A stretch of 18,781 nucleotides of DNA, taken from SYIM01 sp964581825 (GTDB lineage: Bacteria; Pseudomonadota; Gammaproteobacteria; Burkholderiales; Burkholderiaceae_E). Shown here in pieces: positions 1 to 6,455 of the stretch (the first letter of the stretch is position 1; every line of letters begins with the position of its first letter). Made by a program: the position numbers and the translations under genes. Below the pieces are notes generated by a model. The model saw nothing but the letters and a program-made list of their open reading frames with translations. It was not told the origin of the DNA and did no database searches. Location: positions 1 to 18,781 of the forward strand of contig CAZORB010000086.1 of NCBI GenBank assembly GCA_964581825.1. The letters are read 5' to 3'.

Positions 1-233
1 GCCGGCGCGCGTGACTGAAGTTCGCGCTCGAGCGCCTCCAGGCGGATTTGCAGACGGGCGAGCCGTTCGCGCTCAACTTCGAACTCTTCTCGCGTCACGA
101 GTTCGAGCTTCTGGAAGGTTTGCGCAAGCAGCGCCTTCAGATTGCGCTCGAGATCGGCGGCCGGGCTAGCCCGAAGCAGCTCGGCGAGCCGTATCTGCGC
201 GTCTGCAAGCAGTTGCTGAGGGGACGTGACCAT
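1..233 (-). CDS. ubiK: UbiK/YqiC (BMFP) family ubiquinone biosynthesis accessory factor, 3' end cut off
   Basis: About 77 residues are visible on the minus strand, starting at ATG 231-233; the C-terminus lies beyond base 1. A Shine-Dalgarno GAGGA lies upstream of this ATG at about 241-245. The protein opens MVTSPQQLLADAQIRLAELL, followed by a short variable stretch, then KALLAQTFQKLELVTREEFE and a charged heptad-like tail (RERLARLQIRLEALERELQ) that should form a coiled coil. This two-helix layout with the conserved LVTREEFE segment is that of the BMFP/YqiC family. In E. coli the family member UbiK assists the late steps of aerobic ubiquinone synthesis in a complex with UbiJ, and binds lipid. 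That function is known for the family and is not visible here. It is divergently transcribed from the nitrogen operon. The usual size is about 80-100 residues, so only a short tail is missing. Confidence 0.85.
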   Translation of the reverse strand, partial: MVTSPQQLLADAQIRLAELLRASPAADLERNLKALLAQTFQKLELVTREEFEVERERLARLQIRLEALERELQSRAP

Positions 234-263
234 CGGCAATTCCTCGTTAGCGGTTCAGGCTCA

Positions 264-283
264 TGCTGTCTCGTAAAACAGCA
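264..283. promoter_or_regulatory. LexA-box-like inverted repeat upstream of ubiK
   Basis: The sequence TGCTGT, eight bases, ACAGCA forms a perfect 6-bp inverted repeat. It fits the CTGT-N8-ACAG layout of the E. coli-type LexA box, although the eight central bases (CTCGTAAA) are less A/T-rich than in real SOS boxes. It lies about 30 bases upstream of the ubiK start codon, where it could be an operator or a 5'-UTR hairpin. An eight-base match of this form is expected about 0.3 times by chance in a window this long, so the call is weak. Confidence 0.2.
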
Positions 284-350
284 CGTCGGGGCGAGAGCGG
301 CGTGCTCGAAAAGGGGTCGCGAGTCTAGCACGCGCTTTGCGCGCCTCGAC

Positions 351-365
351 GCCCCAAGCTGGTGC
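351..365. promoter_or_regulatory. NtrC-like enhancer site
   Basis: GCCCCAAGCTGGTGC matches the E. coli NtrC consensus GCACCAAATTGGTGC at 12 of 15 positions, including the whole GGTGC half. Its centre (358) is about 125 bases upstream of the predicted transcription start near 483, within the usual range for sigma-54 activator sites. Further single GGTGC half-sites occur at 377-381 and 444-448, with poor partners (8 of 15 each). The site supports nitrogen control of the downstream porin-glnK-amtB genes. NtrC binding is inferred, not shown. Confidence 0.5.
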
Positions 366-456
366 GCTCGCCAGTCGGTGCGCCCGTCCTTGCCCTGTTT
401 TGGGGCGGCCGGTGGGCTGGAAGGACGTTCGGCATGCCGCGATGGTGCGGATTGGC

Positions 457-471
457 TGGCACGGGATATGC
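457..471 (+). promoter_or_regulatory. Sigma-54 (RpoN) promoter of the porin-glnK-amtB operon
   Basis: TGGCACGGGATATGC matches the sigma-54 consensus TGGCACG-N4-TTGC at every conserved base but one (A for the first T of the -12 box). The invariant GG and GC doublets are exactly 10 bases apart, as required. Transcription should start near 483, giving a leader of about 31 bases that carries the Shine-Dalgarno GGGAGA (503-508) before ATG 514. The position ahead of a glnK-amtB operon, with an NtrC-like site upstream, makes this a convincing nitrogen-starvation promoter. Confidence 0.82.
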
Positions 472-513
472 GAAGTAGGCCCTCCGAATCCTTTCCTCAC
501 TCGGGAGAACCCC

Positions 514-1290
514 ATGACAATCCGCTCCTTCCTCGCAGCTTCGCTGATGGTCGCCGCCGTTTCGCCAGCCTTCGCGGCCGACCCCGCTCCGTTTACCGGC
601 AACATCACGCTGGCCTCGGACTATAAGTTTCGCGGGTTCACCCAGACTCGCTACCAGCCCACGCTTCAGGGCGGCTTTGACTACGCAAGCAAGTCTGGTT
701 TTTACCTCGGCAACTGGAACTCCAACGTGGAGCAGTCGCTCTACAACGGCGCTTCGCTCGAGATGGATGTCTATGGCGGATACAAAGGCACCCTGGGCAA
801 GCTGACCTATGACATTGGCGCAATTTATTACGCCTACCCGGGTAGCAGCGGCGTGAAGATCGACAACAAAGAAGTCTATTTCGGGATCGGTGCGGGTCCG
901 ATCACCGCCAAGCTGTTCTACTCAATCGACGATTACTTTTCGACCCAGGCGCTTTTCAGGGCCGCCCCGGGTAACGCCGGCAAGTCCGGCGGGTCTACGA
1001 AGGGCACCACCTATCTCGATTTGGCCGCAACCCACGATCTGGGTAATGGCTGGGGCCTGAATGGCCACGTTGGCTTTTTGAGCCTGAAGAACGGCACCGC
1101 GAACGGCCTGAGCGGAAACTCGGTCACCGACTACAAGGTTGGTATCACCAAAGATATTTCTGGCTGGGTGCTGGGTCTGTCCTACCTGACCACCAGCAAG
1201 AAAAACTTCTTTACCACTGGCGCGTTGAATGACGTGACCAAGTCTGCGGGCGACGCCCGTGCGCTGGTCTCGCTCGCCAAGACCTTCTAA
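514..1290 (+). CDS. TorF family putative outer-membrane porin
   Basis: This is a 258-residue protein. Start ATG 514 is chosen because a good Shine-Dalgarno (GGGAGAA, 503-509) precedes it and because the protein then opens with a clean signal peptide (MTIRSFLAASLMVAAVSPAFA, cleavage after AFA at about residue 22). Longer upstream reading would run through the sigma-54 promoter. The mature part has alternating aromatic and polar residues typical of beta strands (NITLASDYKFRGFTQT, YLGNWNSNVEQ, LTYDIGAIYYAYPG) and ends in a C-terminal phenylalanine, the usual outer-membrane assembly signal. The N-terminal ASDYKFRGFTQT and the SGFYLGNWNSN segment are hallmarks of the family annotated TorF or gcw_chp (TIGR02001). 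Its substrate is not established. Being first in an operon with glnK and amtB under a sigma-54 promoter, it probably admits a small nitrogen source across the outer membrane; that is inference. Confidence 0.88.
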   Translation: MTIRSFLAASLMVAAVSPAFAADPAPFTGNITLASDYKFRGFTQTRYQPTLQGGFDYASKSGFYLGNWNSNVEQSLYNGASLEMDVYGGYKGTLGKLTYDIGAIYYAYPGSSGVKIDNKEVYFGIGAGPITAKLFYSIDDYFSTQALFRAAPGNAGKSGGSTKGTTYLDLAATHDLGNGWGLNGHVGFLSLKNGTANGLSGNSVTDYKVGITKDISGWVLGLSYLTTSKKNFFTTGALNDVTKSAGDARALVSLAKTF

Positions 1291-1302
1291 GCGGTTTGTC
1301 CG

Positions 1303-1330
1303 GCCGGGCTTGCACGCGCGCGAGCCCGGC
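1303..1330 (+). terminator. Hairpin between the porin gene and glnK, possible attenuator
   Basis: GCCGGGCT (1303-1310) and AGCCCGGC (1323-1330) form a perfect 8-bp stem around a 12-base loop in the 68-base gap. It is followed only by GTCGTTTC, a poor U-tract, so full termination is unlikely. It could protect the 3' end of the porin message or lower read-through into glnK-amtB, giving more porin than channel. Confidence 0.4.
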
Positions 1331-1358
1331 GTCGTTTCACCGAAAGGATGCACACATC

Positions 1359-1697
1359 ATGAAACTGATCACCGCGATCATCAAACCATTCAAGCTCGAC
1401 GAAGTCCGCGAGGCGCTTTCCGCGGTTGGCGTTCAGGGCATCACAGTGACTGAAGTCAAAGGTTTCGGTCGTCAGAAAGGCCACACCGAGTTATATCGGG
1501 GCGCCGAATACGTTGTTGATTTTCTGCCCAAGGTGAAGATCGAGGCCGCTGTGGCCGACGATCTCGCAGAGCGTGCCGTCGAGGCCATCGAAAGCTCTGC
1601 CCGCACCGGCAAGATCGGCGACGGAAAGATCTTTATCTATGACCTCGAACAGGTCGTGCGGATCCGTACCGGTGAAACCGGCAACCAGGCCCTGTAA
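1359..1697 (+). CDS. glnK: PII nitrogen signalling protein GlnK
   Basis: The protein has 112 residues, exactly the length usual for PII proteins. It opens MKLITAIIKPFKLDEVREAL, has the T-loop with the uridylylation site Tyr51 (TELYRGAEYVVDF), and the C-terminal signature TGKIGDGKIFIYDLEQVVRI. PII trimers bind ATP/ADP and 2-oxoglutarate, are uridylylated by GlnD when nitrogen is short, and in the de-uridylylated state plug the AmtB channel. The start is supported by AAAGGA (1343-1348), ten bases upstream. It follows the porin gene after 68 bases and precedes amtB by 22 bases, the standard glnK-amtB pairing, so GlnK is preferred over GlnB. No residue expected in the family is missing. Confidence 0.96.
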   Translation: MKLITAIIKPFKLDEVREALSAVGVQGITVTEVKGFGRQKGHTELYRGAEYVVDFLPKVKIEAAVADDLAERAVEAIESSARTGKIGDGKIFIYDLEQVVRIRTGETGNQAL

Positions 1698-1719
1698 GCG
1701 CCCAGACGGAGAACTCATC

Positions 1720-3297
1720 ATGAAATCGATTATTCGAATGTTGGCGCTGCTTGCAGCGCTTCTATGCGCGCCCATGGCGTCGTCTTTCGCGTCGGCGCCT
1801 GCAGCCACGGCATCTGACGCGCCCGCCTCGGCACTGATCGCCCAGTCTGGCATCGGTCAAGGCGCCGTTCTGTTGGCGCAGGCGAACACGTCCGTGGCGT
1901 CCGCGCCGGTTCTGCTTGCGCAGGCGAGCGCCCCTGCCGCGGCACCCGCTGCAGCCGAGGCGAAGCCCGCTGAGGCCACGCCGCCCACCCCGAACAAGGG
2001 CGATACCGCGTGGATGATTGTTGCCACACTGCTGGTGATTCTCATGTGCATTCCGGGTCTCGCGCTGTTCTACGGCGGCCTGGTGCGCTCGAAGAACATG
2101 CTGTCGGTGCTGATGCAGGTGTTCACGATTTTCGCGCTAATCAGCGTGCTGTGGGCCGTTTATGGCTACACACTCGCCTTCGGTGGTGACGGCAGCTTCT
2201 ACGGAACTTTTGACAAGCTGTTCCTGAAGGGCATCACGCCTGATTCAGTGGCCGCAACCTTCAGCAAGGGCGTTGTCATTCCGGAACTGATCTTCGTGGC
2301 TTTCCAGGCAACCTTTGCCGCGATCACCTGCGCGCTGATTGTTGGTGCGTTTGCGGAGCGGGCCAAGTTTTCCGCTGTGCTGCTGTTTTCGGTGTTGTGG
2401 TTCACGTTCTGCTACATCCCGACCGCGCACATGGTCTGGTACTGGGCCGGTCCCGATGCGATCACCGACGAGAAATCGCTCGAAGCCGTCACGGCGGCCG
2501 CAGGCTTTCTTTGGGCCAAGGGCGCGCTCGACTTTGCGGGCGGCACCGTGGTGCACATCAACGCGGGTGTGGCCGGCCTGGTGGGCGCTTACGTGATCGG
2601 CAAGCGCGTGGGCTACGGCCGTGAAGCGATGGCGCCGCACTCGCTCGTGATGACCATGATTGGCGCATCGCTCCTGTGGGTGGGCTGGTTTGGCTTTAAC
2701 GCGGGTTCCAACCTCGAAGCCAACGGTACCGCAGCGCTTGCCTTCGTCAACACGCTGTTCGCCACCGCCGCTGCCACGGTCGACTGGATGTTTGGCGAGT
2801 GGTCGAGCAAGGGTAAGCCGTCGATGCTGGGCGCCGCCTCCGGTGCGGTCGCGGGCCTGGTGGCAATCACCCCGGCTTGCGGATTCGTGGGCCCGATGGG
2901 TGCGCTGATCATCGGTCTCGTGTCGGGCGTTCTGTGTCTGTGGGGCGTCAATGGCCTCAAGCGGATGCTGGGTGCCGATGATTCGCTCGATGTGTTCGGC
3001 GTGCACGGCGTGGGCGGCATCGTTGGTGCCATCCTGACCGGCGTGTTCGCATCTCCCACGCTCGGCGGCACCGGAATCTTCGACTATGTGAAGAATGCGG
3101 CGAACCCCGAGTACTCGGTTGGATCGCAGGTCTGGATTCAGTTGCAGGGCGTTCTGATCACCGTGGTTCTGTCAGCAGTCGTGGCGTTCATCGCCTTCAA
3201 GATTGTCGATCTGGTGATCGGCCTGCGGGTTGCCGAAGATGAAGAGCGCGAGGGCCTTGATATTGCCTCGCACGGTGAAACTGCTTATCACCGCTGA
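1720..3297 (+). CDS. amtB: Ammonium transporter AmtB
   Basis: This 525-residue polytopic inner-membrane channel protein starts at ATG 1720 after the Shine-Dalgarno ACGGAGA (1706-1712). It has a signal-like N-terminus (to about residue 25), then an Ala/Pro-rich stretch (about 26-92), then the Amt core from about residue 95 (DTAWMIVATLLVILMCIPGLALFYGGLVR). Recognisable landmarks are ATFAAIT (Phe gate), GWFGFNAGS, and the pore twin histidines His279 (VVHINAG) and His429 (GVHGVGG), spaced 150 residues apart as in E. coli AmtB (His168/His318). AmtB trimers pass ammonium/ammonia and are closed by GlnK, encoded directly upstream. It is probably expressed from the sigma-54 promoter at 457-471. The oddity is the long low-complexity insert between signal and core, with three spaced L(I/L)AQ motifs, which makes it longer than the roughly 400-430 residues of enterobacterial AmtB. 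Confidence 0.96.
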   Translation: MKSIIRMLALLAALLCAPMASSFASAPAATASDAPASALIAQSGIGQGAVLLAQANTSVASAPVLLAQASAPAAAPAAAEAKPAEATPPTPNKGDTAWMIVATLLVILMCIPGLALFYGGLVRSKNMLSVLMQVFTIFALISVLWAVYGYTLAFGGDGSFYGTFDKLFLKGITPDSVAATFSKGVVIPELIFVAFQATFAAITCALIVGAFAERAKFSAVLLFSVLWFTFCYIPTAHMVWYWAGPDAITDEKSLEAVTAAAGFLWAKGALDFAGGTVVHINAGVAGLVGAYVIGKRVGYGREAMAPHSLVMTMIGASLLWVGWFGFNAGSNLEANGTAALAFVNTLFATAAATVDWMFGEWSSKGKPSMLGAASGAVAGLVAITPACGFVGPMGALIIGLVSGVLCLWGVNGLKRMLGADDSLDVFGVHGVGGIVGAILTGVFASPTLGGTGIFDYVKNAANPEYSVGSQVWIQLQGVLITVVLSAVVAFIAFKIVDLVIGLRVAEDEEREGLDIASHGETAYHR

Positions 3298-3316
3298 TCC
3301 ATAGCGGGGCTTCACC

Positions 3317-3350
3317 AACGGGGCGCGAGCGATCGCGCCCCGTTTCGTTT
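3317..3350 (+). terminator. Intrinsic terminator after amtB
   Basis: A perfect 12-bp stem (3317-3328 with 3333-3344) around the 4-base loop GCGA is followed by TTCGTTT-rich sequence. The very stable GC stem, 19 bases past the amtB stop codon, should end the nitrogen operon and insulate gshA. Confidence 0.85.
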
Positions 3351-3446
3351 GACAAGGCGCTTCGGGCTGTCAGCGTGCAGCCAAGTAGAATTGGGGTCCG
3401 TCAGTCAACTGAGAAGGCGGGCGCGCCCCGGGATGTCGCACTGCCC

Positions 3447-3468
3447 GGCGCAGCCCCGGCTCTGCGCC
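3447..3468 (+). other. Hairpin directly in front of the gshA start codon
   Basis: GGCGCAG (3447-3453) and CTGCGCC (3462-3468) form a perfect 7-bp stem around an 8-base loop, ending one base before the gshA ATG. The Shine-Dalgarno position is occupied by this structure, and no purine-rich ribosome site is visible. It may limit or regulate gshA translation. The rest of 3351-3469 shows only a TAGAAT (3386-3391) that could be a -10 element, with no convincing -35 at the right distance. Confidence 0.45.
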
Positions 3469-3469
3469 C

Positions 3470-4762
3470 ATGGTTCCGCACCTTGTTACTGCTCAATCCG
3501 GCCCACTGCTCGATCTCGAGCGCCGGATGCTTGCCGCCAACGCCCAGATCGAACGCTGGTTTCGTCTGGAGTGGCAGGATCACACGCCGCCGTTTTACGG
3601 CTCAGTCGACCTTCGCAACGCTGGATTCAAGCTTGCGCCGGTCGATACCAACCTGTTTCCGGGTGGATTCAATAATTTGTCGGAGCCCATGCTGCCGCTC
3701 GCGGTTCAAGCCGCGATGGCGGCCATCGAAAAATATTGCCCCGACGCGCGAAACCTGCTGCTGATTCCAGAGAACCACACGCGCAACACCTACTACCTGC
3801 AGAACGTGGCGCGACTGCGCCAGATCCTCAGGCAGACGGGTCTCGATGTGCGCCTGGGGTCGCTGAACCCGGAGATCACGGGCCCTACCACGCTGGATCT
3901 GCCCGATGGTCAGACGCTGCATCTGGAACCGATTCGCCGTATCGGTCGGCGGGTGTCGCTCGAGGGCTTCGACCCCTGCGCAATCCTGCTCAACAACGAT
4001 TTATCGGCCGGCACACCGGCGCAGCTCACCGACCTGTCCGAGCAGGTGCTGCTGCCACCGCTTCACGCGGGCTGGTCGGTTCGCCGCAAAACCCAACACT
4101 TCGCTGCTTACAACGAAGTCGCCAAGCGCTTTGCCAAGCTGCTTGATATCGATCCGTGGCTGGTGAACCCCTATTTTGCAGCCTGTACCAAGATCGACTT
4201 TCAGGCGCGCGAGGGCGAGGAGTGTCTGGCCACCGGGGTCGAGACGCTGTTGCGTCAGATTCGGGCCAAGTACCGTGAATACAACATCGACGAGACGCCG
4301 TTCGTCATTGTGAAGGCCGACGCCGGCACCTACGGAATGGGCGTGATGTCCGTCAAAGATCCCGCCGAAGTCCGCAATTTGAATCGCAAGCAGCGCAACA
4401 AGATGGCGGTGGTCAAAGAAGGCTTGCAGGTCAGTGACGTGATCCTGCAGGAGGGCGTGCATACGGTCGAGTCGGTCGAGGGCGGCATTGCCGAGCCTGT
4501 GGTGTACATGATCGACCGATATGTGGTGGGTGGCTTTTATCGCGTGCACGCATCGCGTGGCCGCGATGAAAATCTGAATGCCCCCGGCATGCACTTTGTT
4601 CCGTTACCGTTTGCCTCAAGCTGCAATCTGCCTGACACCCAAAGCGACCCCGATTCGGCGCCCAACCGCTTCTATGCCTACGGCGTGGTGGCGCGGCTCG
4701 CGCTGCTCGCGGCCTCGGTTGAGCTTGAGCAGACCGACCCTGATCCTGCGCGCTATGGCTGA
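3470..4762 (+). CDS. gshA: Glutamate-cysteine ligase, proteobacterial GshA type
   Basis: The protein has 430 residues and makes gamma-glutamylcysteine from glutamate, cysteine and ATP, the first step of glutathione synthesis in the cytoplasm. It belongs to the separate GshA lineage of beta- and acidophilic proteobacteria (TIGR02049 type, about 430 residues), not the E. coli enzyme family. Diagnostic segments are the N-terminal MVPHLVTA, RWFRLEWQDHTPPFYGSVDLR, FKLAPVDTNLFPGGFNNL, and VIVKADAGTYGMGVMSV, with VGGFYRVHASRGRDENLNAPG near the end. ATG 3470 is chosen because the VPHL N-terminus is typical of this family, although no Shine-Dalgarno is seen and a hairpin sits just upstream. The stop TGA lies 7 bases before the gshB start chosen here, so the two genes are probably translated from one message. 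Confidence 0.95.
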   Translation: MVPHLVTAQSGPLLDLERRMLAANAQIERWFRLEWQDHTPPFYGSVDLRNAGFKLAPVDTNLFPGGFNNLSEPMLPLAVQAAMAAIEKYCPDARNLLLIPENHTRNTYYLQNVARLRQILRQTGLDVRLGSLNPEITGPTTLDLPDGQTLHLEPIRRIGRRVSLEGFDPCAILLNNDLSAGTPAQLTDLSEQVLLPPLHAGWSVRRKTQHFAAYNEVAKRFAKLLDIDPWLVNPYFAACTKIDFQAREGEECLATGVETLLRQIRAKYREYNIDETPFVIVKADAGTYGMGVMSVKDPAEVRNLNRKQRNKMAVVKEGLQVSDVILQEGVHTVESVEGGIAEPVVYMIDRYVVGGFYRVHASRGRDENLNAPGMHFVPLPFASSCNLPDTQSDPDSAPNRFYAYGVVARLALLAASVELEQTDPDPARYG

Positions 4763-4769
4763 GCCCACG

Positions 4770-5738
4770 ATGCGACTCCTTGTCATCGCCGACCCGCTTG
4801 CATCGTTCAAGCCTTATAAAGACTCCACCTTTGCGATGATGCTTGAGGCCGCACGGCGTGGTCATACGCTGTATTTCTGCGAGCAGCATGCCCTTGCATC
4901 ACACGGCGGCCGAGTGCGTGCTCGTGCAACGTCGCTTGCGATCCTCGACCCCTCGGGTGAGCGCGATCCCTGGTGGTCGCTGGGTCCGGTTCAGGATCTG
5001 CCACTCGCCGAGTTCGACGCGGTCTTGATGCGAAAAGATCCGCCCTTTGATATGGAGTATGTGGCATCGACCTGGCTCCTTGAACAGGCGCAGCGCGAAG
5101 GCGCGCGCATCTACAACGATCCCCGCGCGGTGCGCAATCACAACGAGAAACTTTCCATCCTTGAGTTTCCACAGTTCACCGCGCCCACCATCGTTACCCG
5201 CAGCGCTCAGGACCTTCGCGAGTTCGTGTCCGAACATCGCGAGGCGGTATTCAAGCTGCTCGATGGCATGGGCGGCATGTCGGTGTTCCGGGCGCGCGCC
5301 GATGACCCGAACCTGTCAGTGATCATCGAAACCATGAACCGCTTTGGCGATCGCACAGTCATGGCGCAGCGCTTCATTCCGGCCATCACGGAGGGCGACA
5401 AGCGGGTGCTGCTGATCGGGGGCGAGGTGGTGCCGTATTGCCTTGCCCGCATTCCGCAGGCTGGTGAATTCCGCGGTAACCTCGCCGCCGGTGGCCGCGG
5501 TGTCGCCCGACCGCTCGCTGCGCGTGATCGCGAGATCGCCGAGGCGCTTGCACCCGTTCTCGCCGAAAGGGGCCTGCTGCTGGTCGGGCTCGATGTCATC
5601 GGCGACAACCTCACCGAAATCAACGTCACCAGCCCGACCTGTTTCCGCGAGATCACCGCACAGACCGGATTTGATGTCGCGGCAATGTTCATCACTGCGC
5701 TTGAACGCGCAACCGCGCTGCCCCGACCGGCCGCCTGA
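4770..5738 (+). CDS. gshB: Glutathione synthetase
   Basis: The 322-residue ATP-grasp enzyme joins glycine to gamma-glutamylcysteine. The protein opens MRLLVIADPLASFKPYKDST, as GshB proteins do. It has the N-terminal domain to about residue 120 (VLMRKDPPFDMEYV, YNDPRAVRNHNEKL), the ATP-grasp glycine loop KLLDGMGGMSVF, and the C-terminal GRGVARPLAARD and NVTSPTCFREI segments. An in-frame ATG at 4755, overlapping the gshA stop, would add five residues (MAEPT). ATG 4770 was chosen because its N-terminus fits the family better, but neither start has a strong Shine-Dalgarno, which suggests translational coupling to gshA. Adjacency to gshA gives the full two-step pathway. Confidence 0.95.
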   Translation: MRLLVIADPLASFKPYKDSTFAMMLEAARRGHTLYFCEQHALASHGGRVRARATSLAILDPSGERDPWWSLGPVQDLPLAEFDAVLMRKDPPFDMEYVASTWLLEQAQREGARIYNDPRAVRNHNEKLSILEFPQFTAPTIVTRSAQDLREFVSEHREAVFKLLDGMGGMSVFRARADDPNLSVIIETMNRFGDRTVMAQRFIPAITEGDKRVLLIGGEVVPYCLARIPQAGEFRGNLAAGGRGVARPLAARDREIAEALAPVLAERGLLLVGLDVIGDNLTEINVTSPTCFREITAQTGFDVAAMFITALERATALPRPAA

Positions 5739-5757
5739 CGGCTGCACCCGACCGACG

Positions 5758-6174
5758 ATGATTGGAATTCTGCTGGTATCGCATGAGCCGCTTGGCACGG
5801 CCTTACTCAATTGCACGCGACATATCTTCGGCCGGTTACCGGTCCAGCTTGCCGCGCTCGACGTCATTCCCGACGAAGATCCGGATGTGGCGCTGAACGC
5901 CGCACGCGAACTACTCGCGCGTATCAACGATGGCAGCGGCGTGATCGTACTCACCGATGTGTTTGGCGCCACGCCGTCCCGGATTGCCACGCAGCTTGCC
6001 GAGCGCGACCGCGTGGTGGTGGTGGCGGGGGTCAATCTGCCGTTGCTGATCAAGGCGCTCGGCAATCGTCGTGGACCAGTCGATGAGCTCGTCGATACGC
6101 TGATCGAGTCCGGTCAGCGCGCCATCCGGTTGGTCGATGGCGCCGATCTCGGCGATTCACAACCGACAGCCTAG
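5758..6174 (+). CDS. PTS EIIA component, mannose/fructose (ManX) family
   Basis: This 138-residue cytoplasmic phosphocarrier has the opening MIGILLVSHEPLG, which contains the phosphorylated His9, and the segments VIVLTDVFGATPSRIA and VVAGVNLPLLIKAL. All are characteristic of the EIIA-Man fold. It accepts phosphate from HPr. No EIIB, EIIC or EIID gene follows in the window. In many Burkholderiales such an orphan EIIA sits with ptsH and ptsI and is thought to act in regulation (for example via HPr kinase or polymer storage control) rather than sugar import; that role is from family knowledge and inference. It starts 19 bases after gshB and its stop codon abuts the ptsH Shine-Dalgarno, so it is operonic. 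Confidence 0.92.
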   Translation: MIGILLVSHEPLGTALLNCTRHIFGRLPVQLAALDVIPDEDPDVALNAARELLARINDGSGVIVLTDVFGATPSRIATQLAERDRVVVVAGVNLPLLIKALGNRRGPVDELVDTLIESGQRAIRLVDGADLGDSQPTA

Positions 6175-6184
6175 GAGGCCAGAG

Positions 6185-6454
6185 ATGGCGCGCGCTGAGG
6201 TAACCGTCGTCAATCGGCTTGGCCTACACGCCCGACCGTCAGCCAAGCTGACAGCGATGGCGGGTCGGTTCCGGTCCGAGGTCTGGCTTTCGCGCAACAC
6301 CCGGCGAGTCAATGCCAAGAGCATCATGGGGGTGATGATGCTTGCTGCAGCGCGTGGCAGTACGCTGGTGGTCGAGGCAGATGGCGTCGACGCTGACGAA
6401 GCGGTGAAAGCTGTCGTCGATCTGATTGCCTCGGGATTCGGCGAGGAGCTTTAG
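6185..6454 (+). CDS. ptsH: Phosphocarrier protein HPr
   Basis: This 89-residue protein carries phosphate from Enzyme I to EIIA. The active-site His15 lies in NRLGLHARPSAKL, and Ser46 lies in AKSIMGVMMLAA, the site that HPr kinase/phosphorylase modifies where that enzyme is present. The Shine-Dalgarno AGGAGG (6173-6178) is perfect, six bases before ATG 6185, and overlaps the stop codon of the EIIA gene. The stop TAG (6452-6454) lies one base before the GTG start of ptsI. Length and motifs are normal for the family. Confidence 0.97.
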   Translation: MARAEVTVVNRLGLHARPSAKLTAMAGRFRSEVWLSRNTRRVNAKSIMGVMMLAAARGSTLVVEADGVDADEAVKAVVDLIASGFGEEL

Positions 6455-6455
6455 C

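Noticed and set aside
337..513. Earlier start for the porin gene
   Set aside because: The frame would pass through the sigma-54 promoter and hide the signal peptide; ATG 514 has a good ribosome site.
2245..3006. 253-residue open frame antisense to amtB
   Set aside because: His/Arg-rich shadow of the highly conserved amtB frame; no recognisable family.
3349..3391. TTGACA with TAGAAT as a gshA promoter
   Set aside because: The two boxes are 31 bases apart, too far for sigma-70; only the -10-like element was mentioned as a possibility.
5792..5810. Second sigma-54-like TGGCACG inside the EIIA gene
   Set aside because: It lacks the GC doublet at the required 10-base spacing and lies within coding sequence.
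6426..6455. Upstream TTG start for ptsI inside ptsH
   Set aside because: GTG 6456 has GAGGAG at the ideal distance and gives the usual Enzyme I N-terminus.
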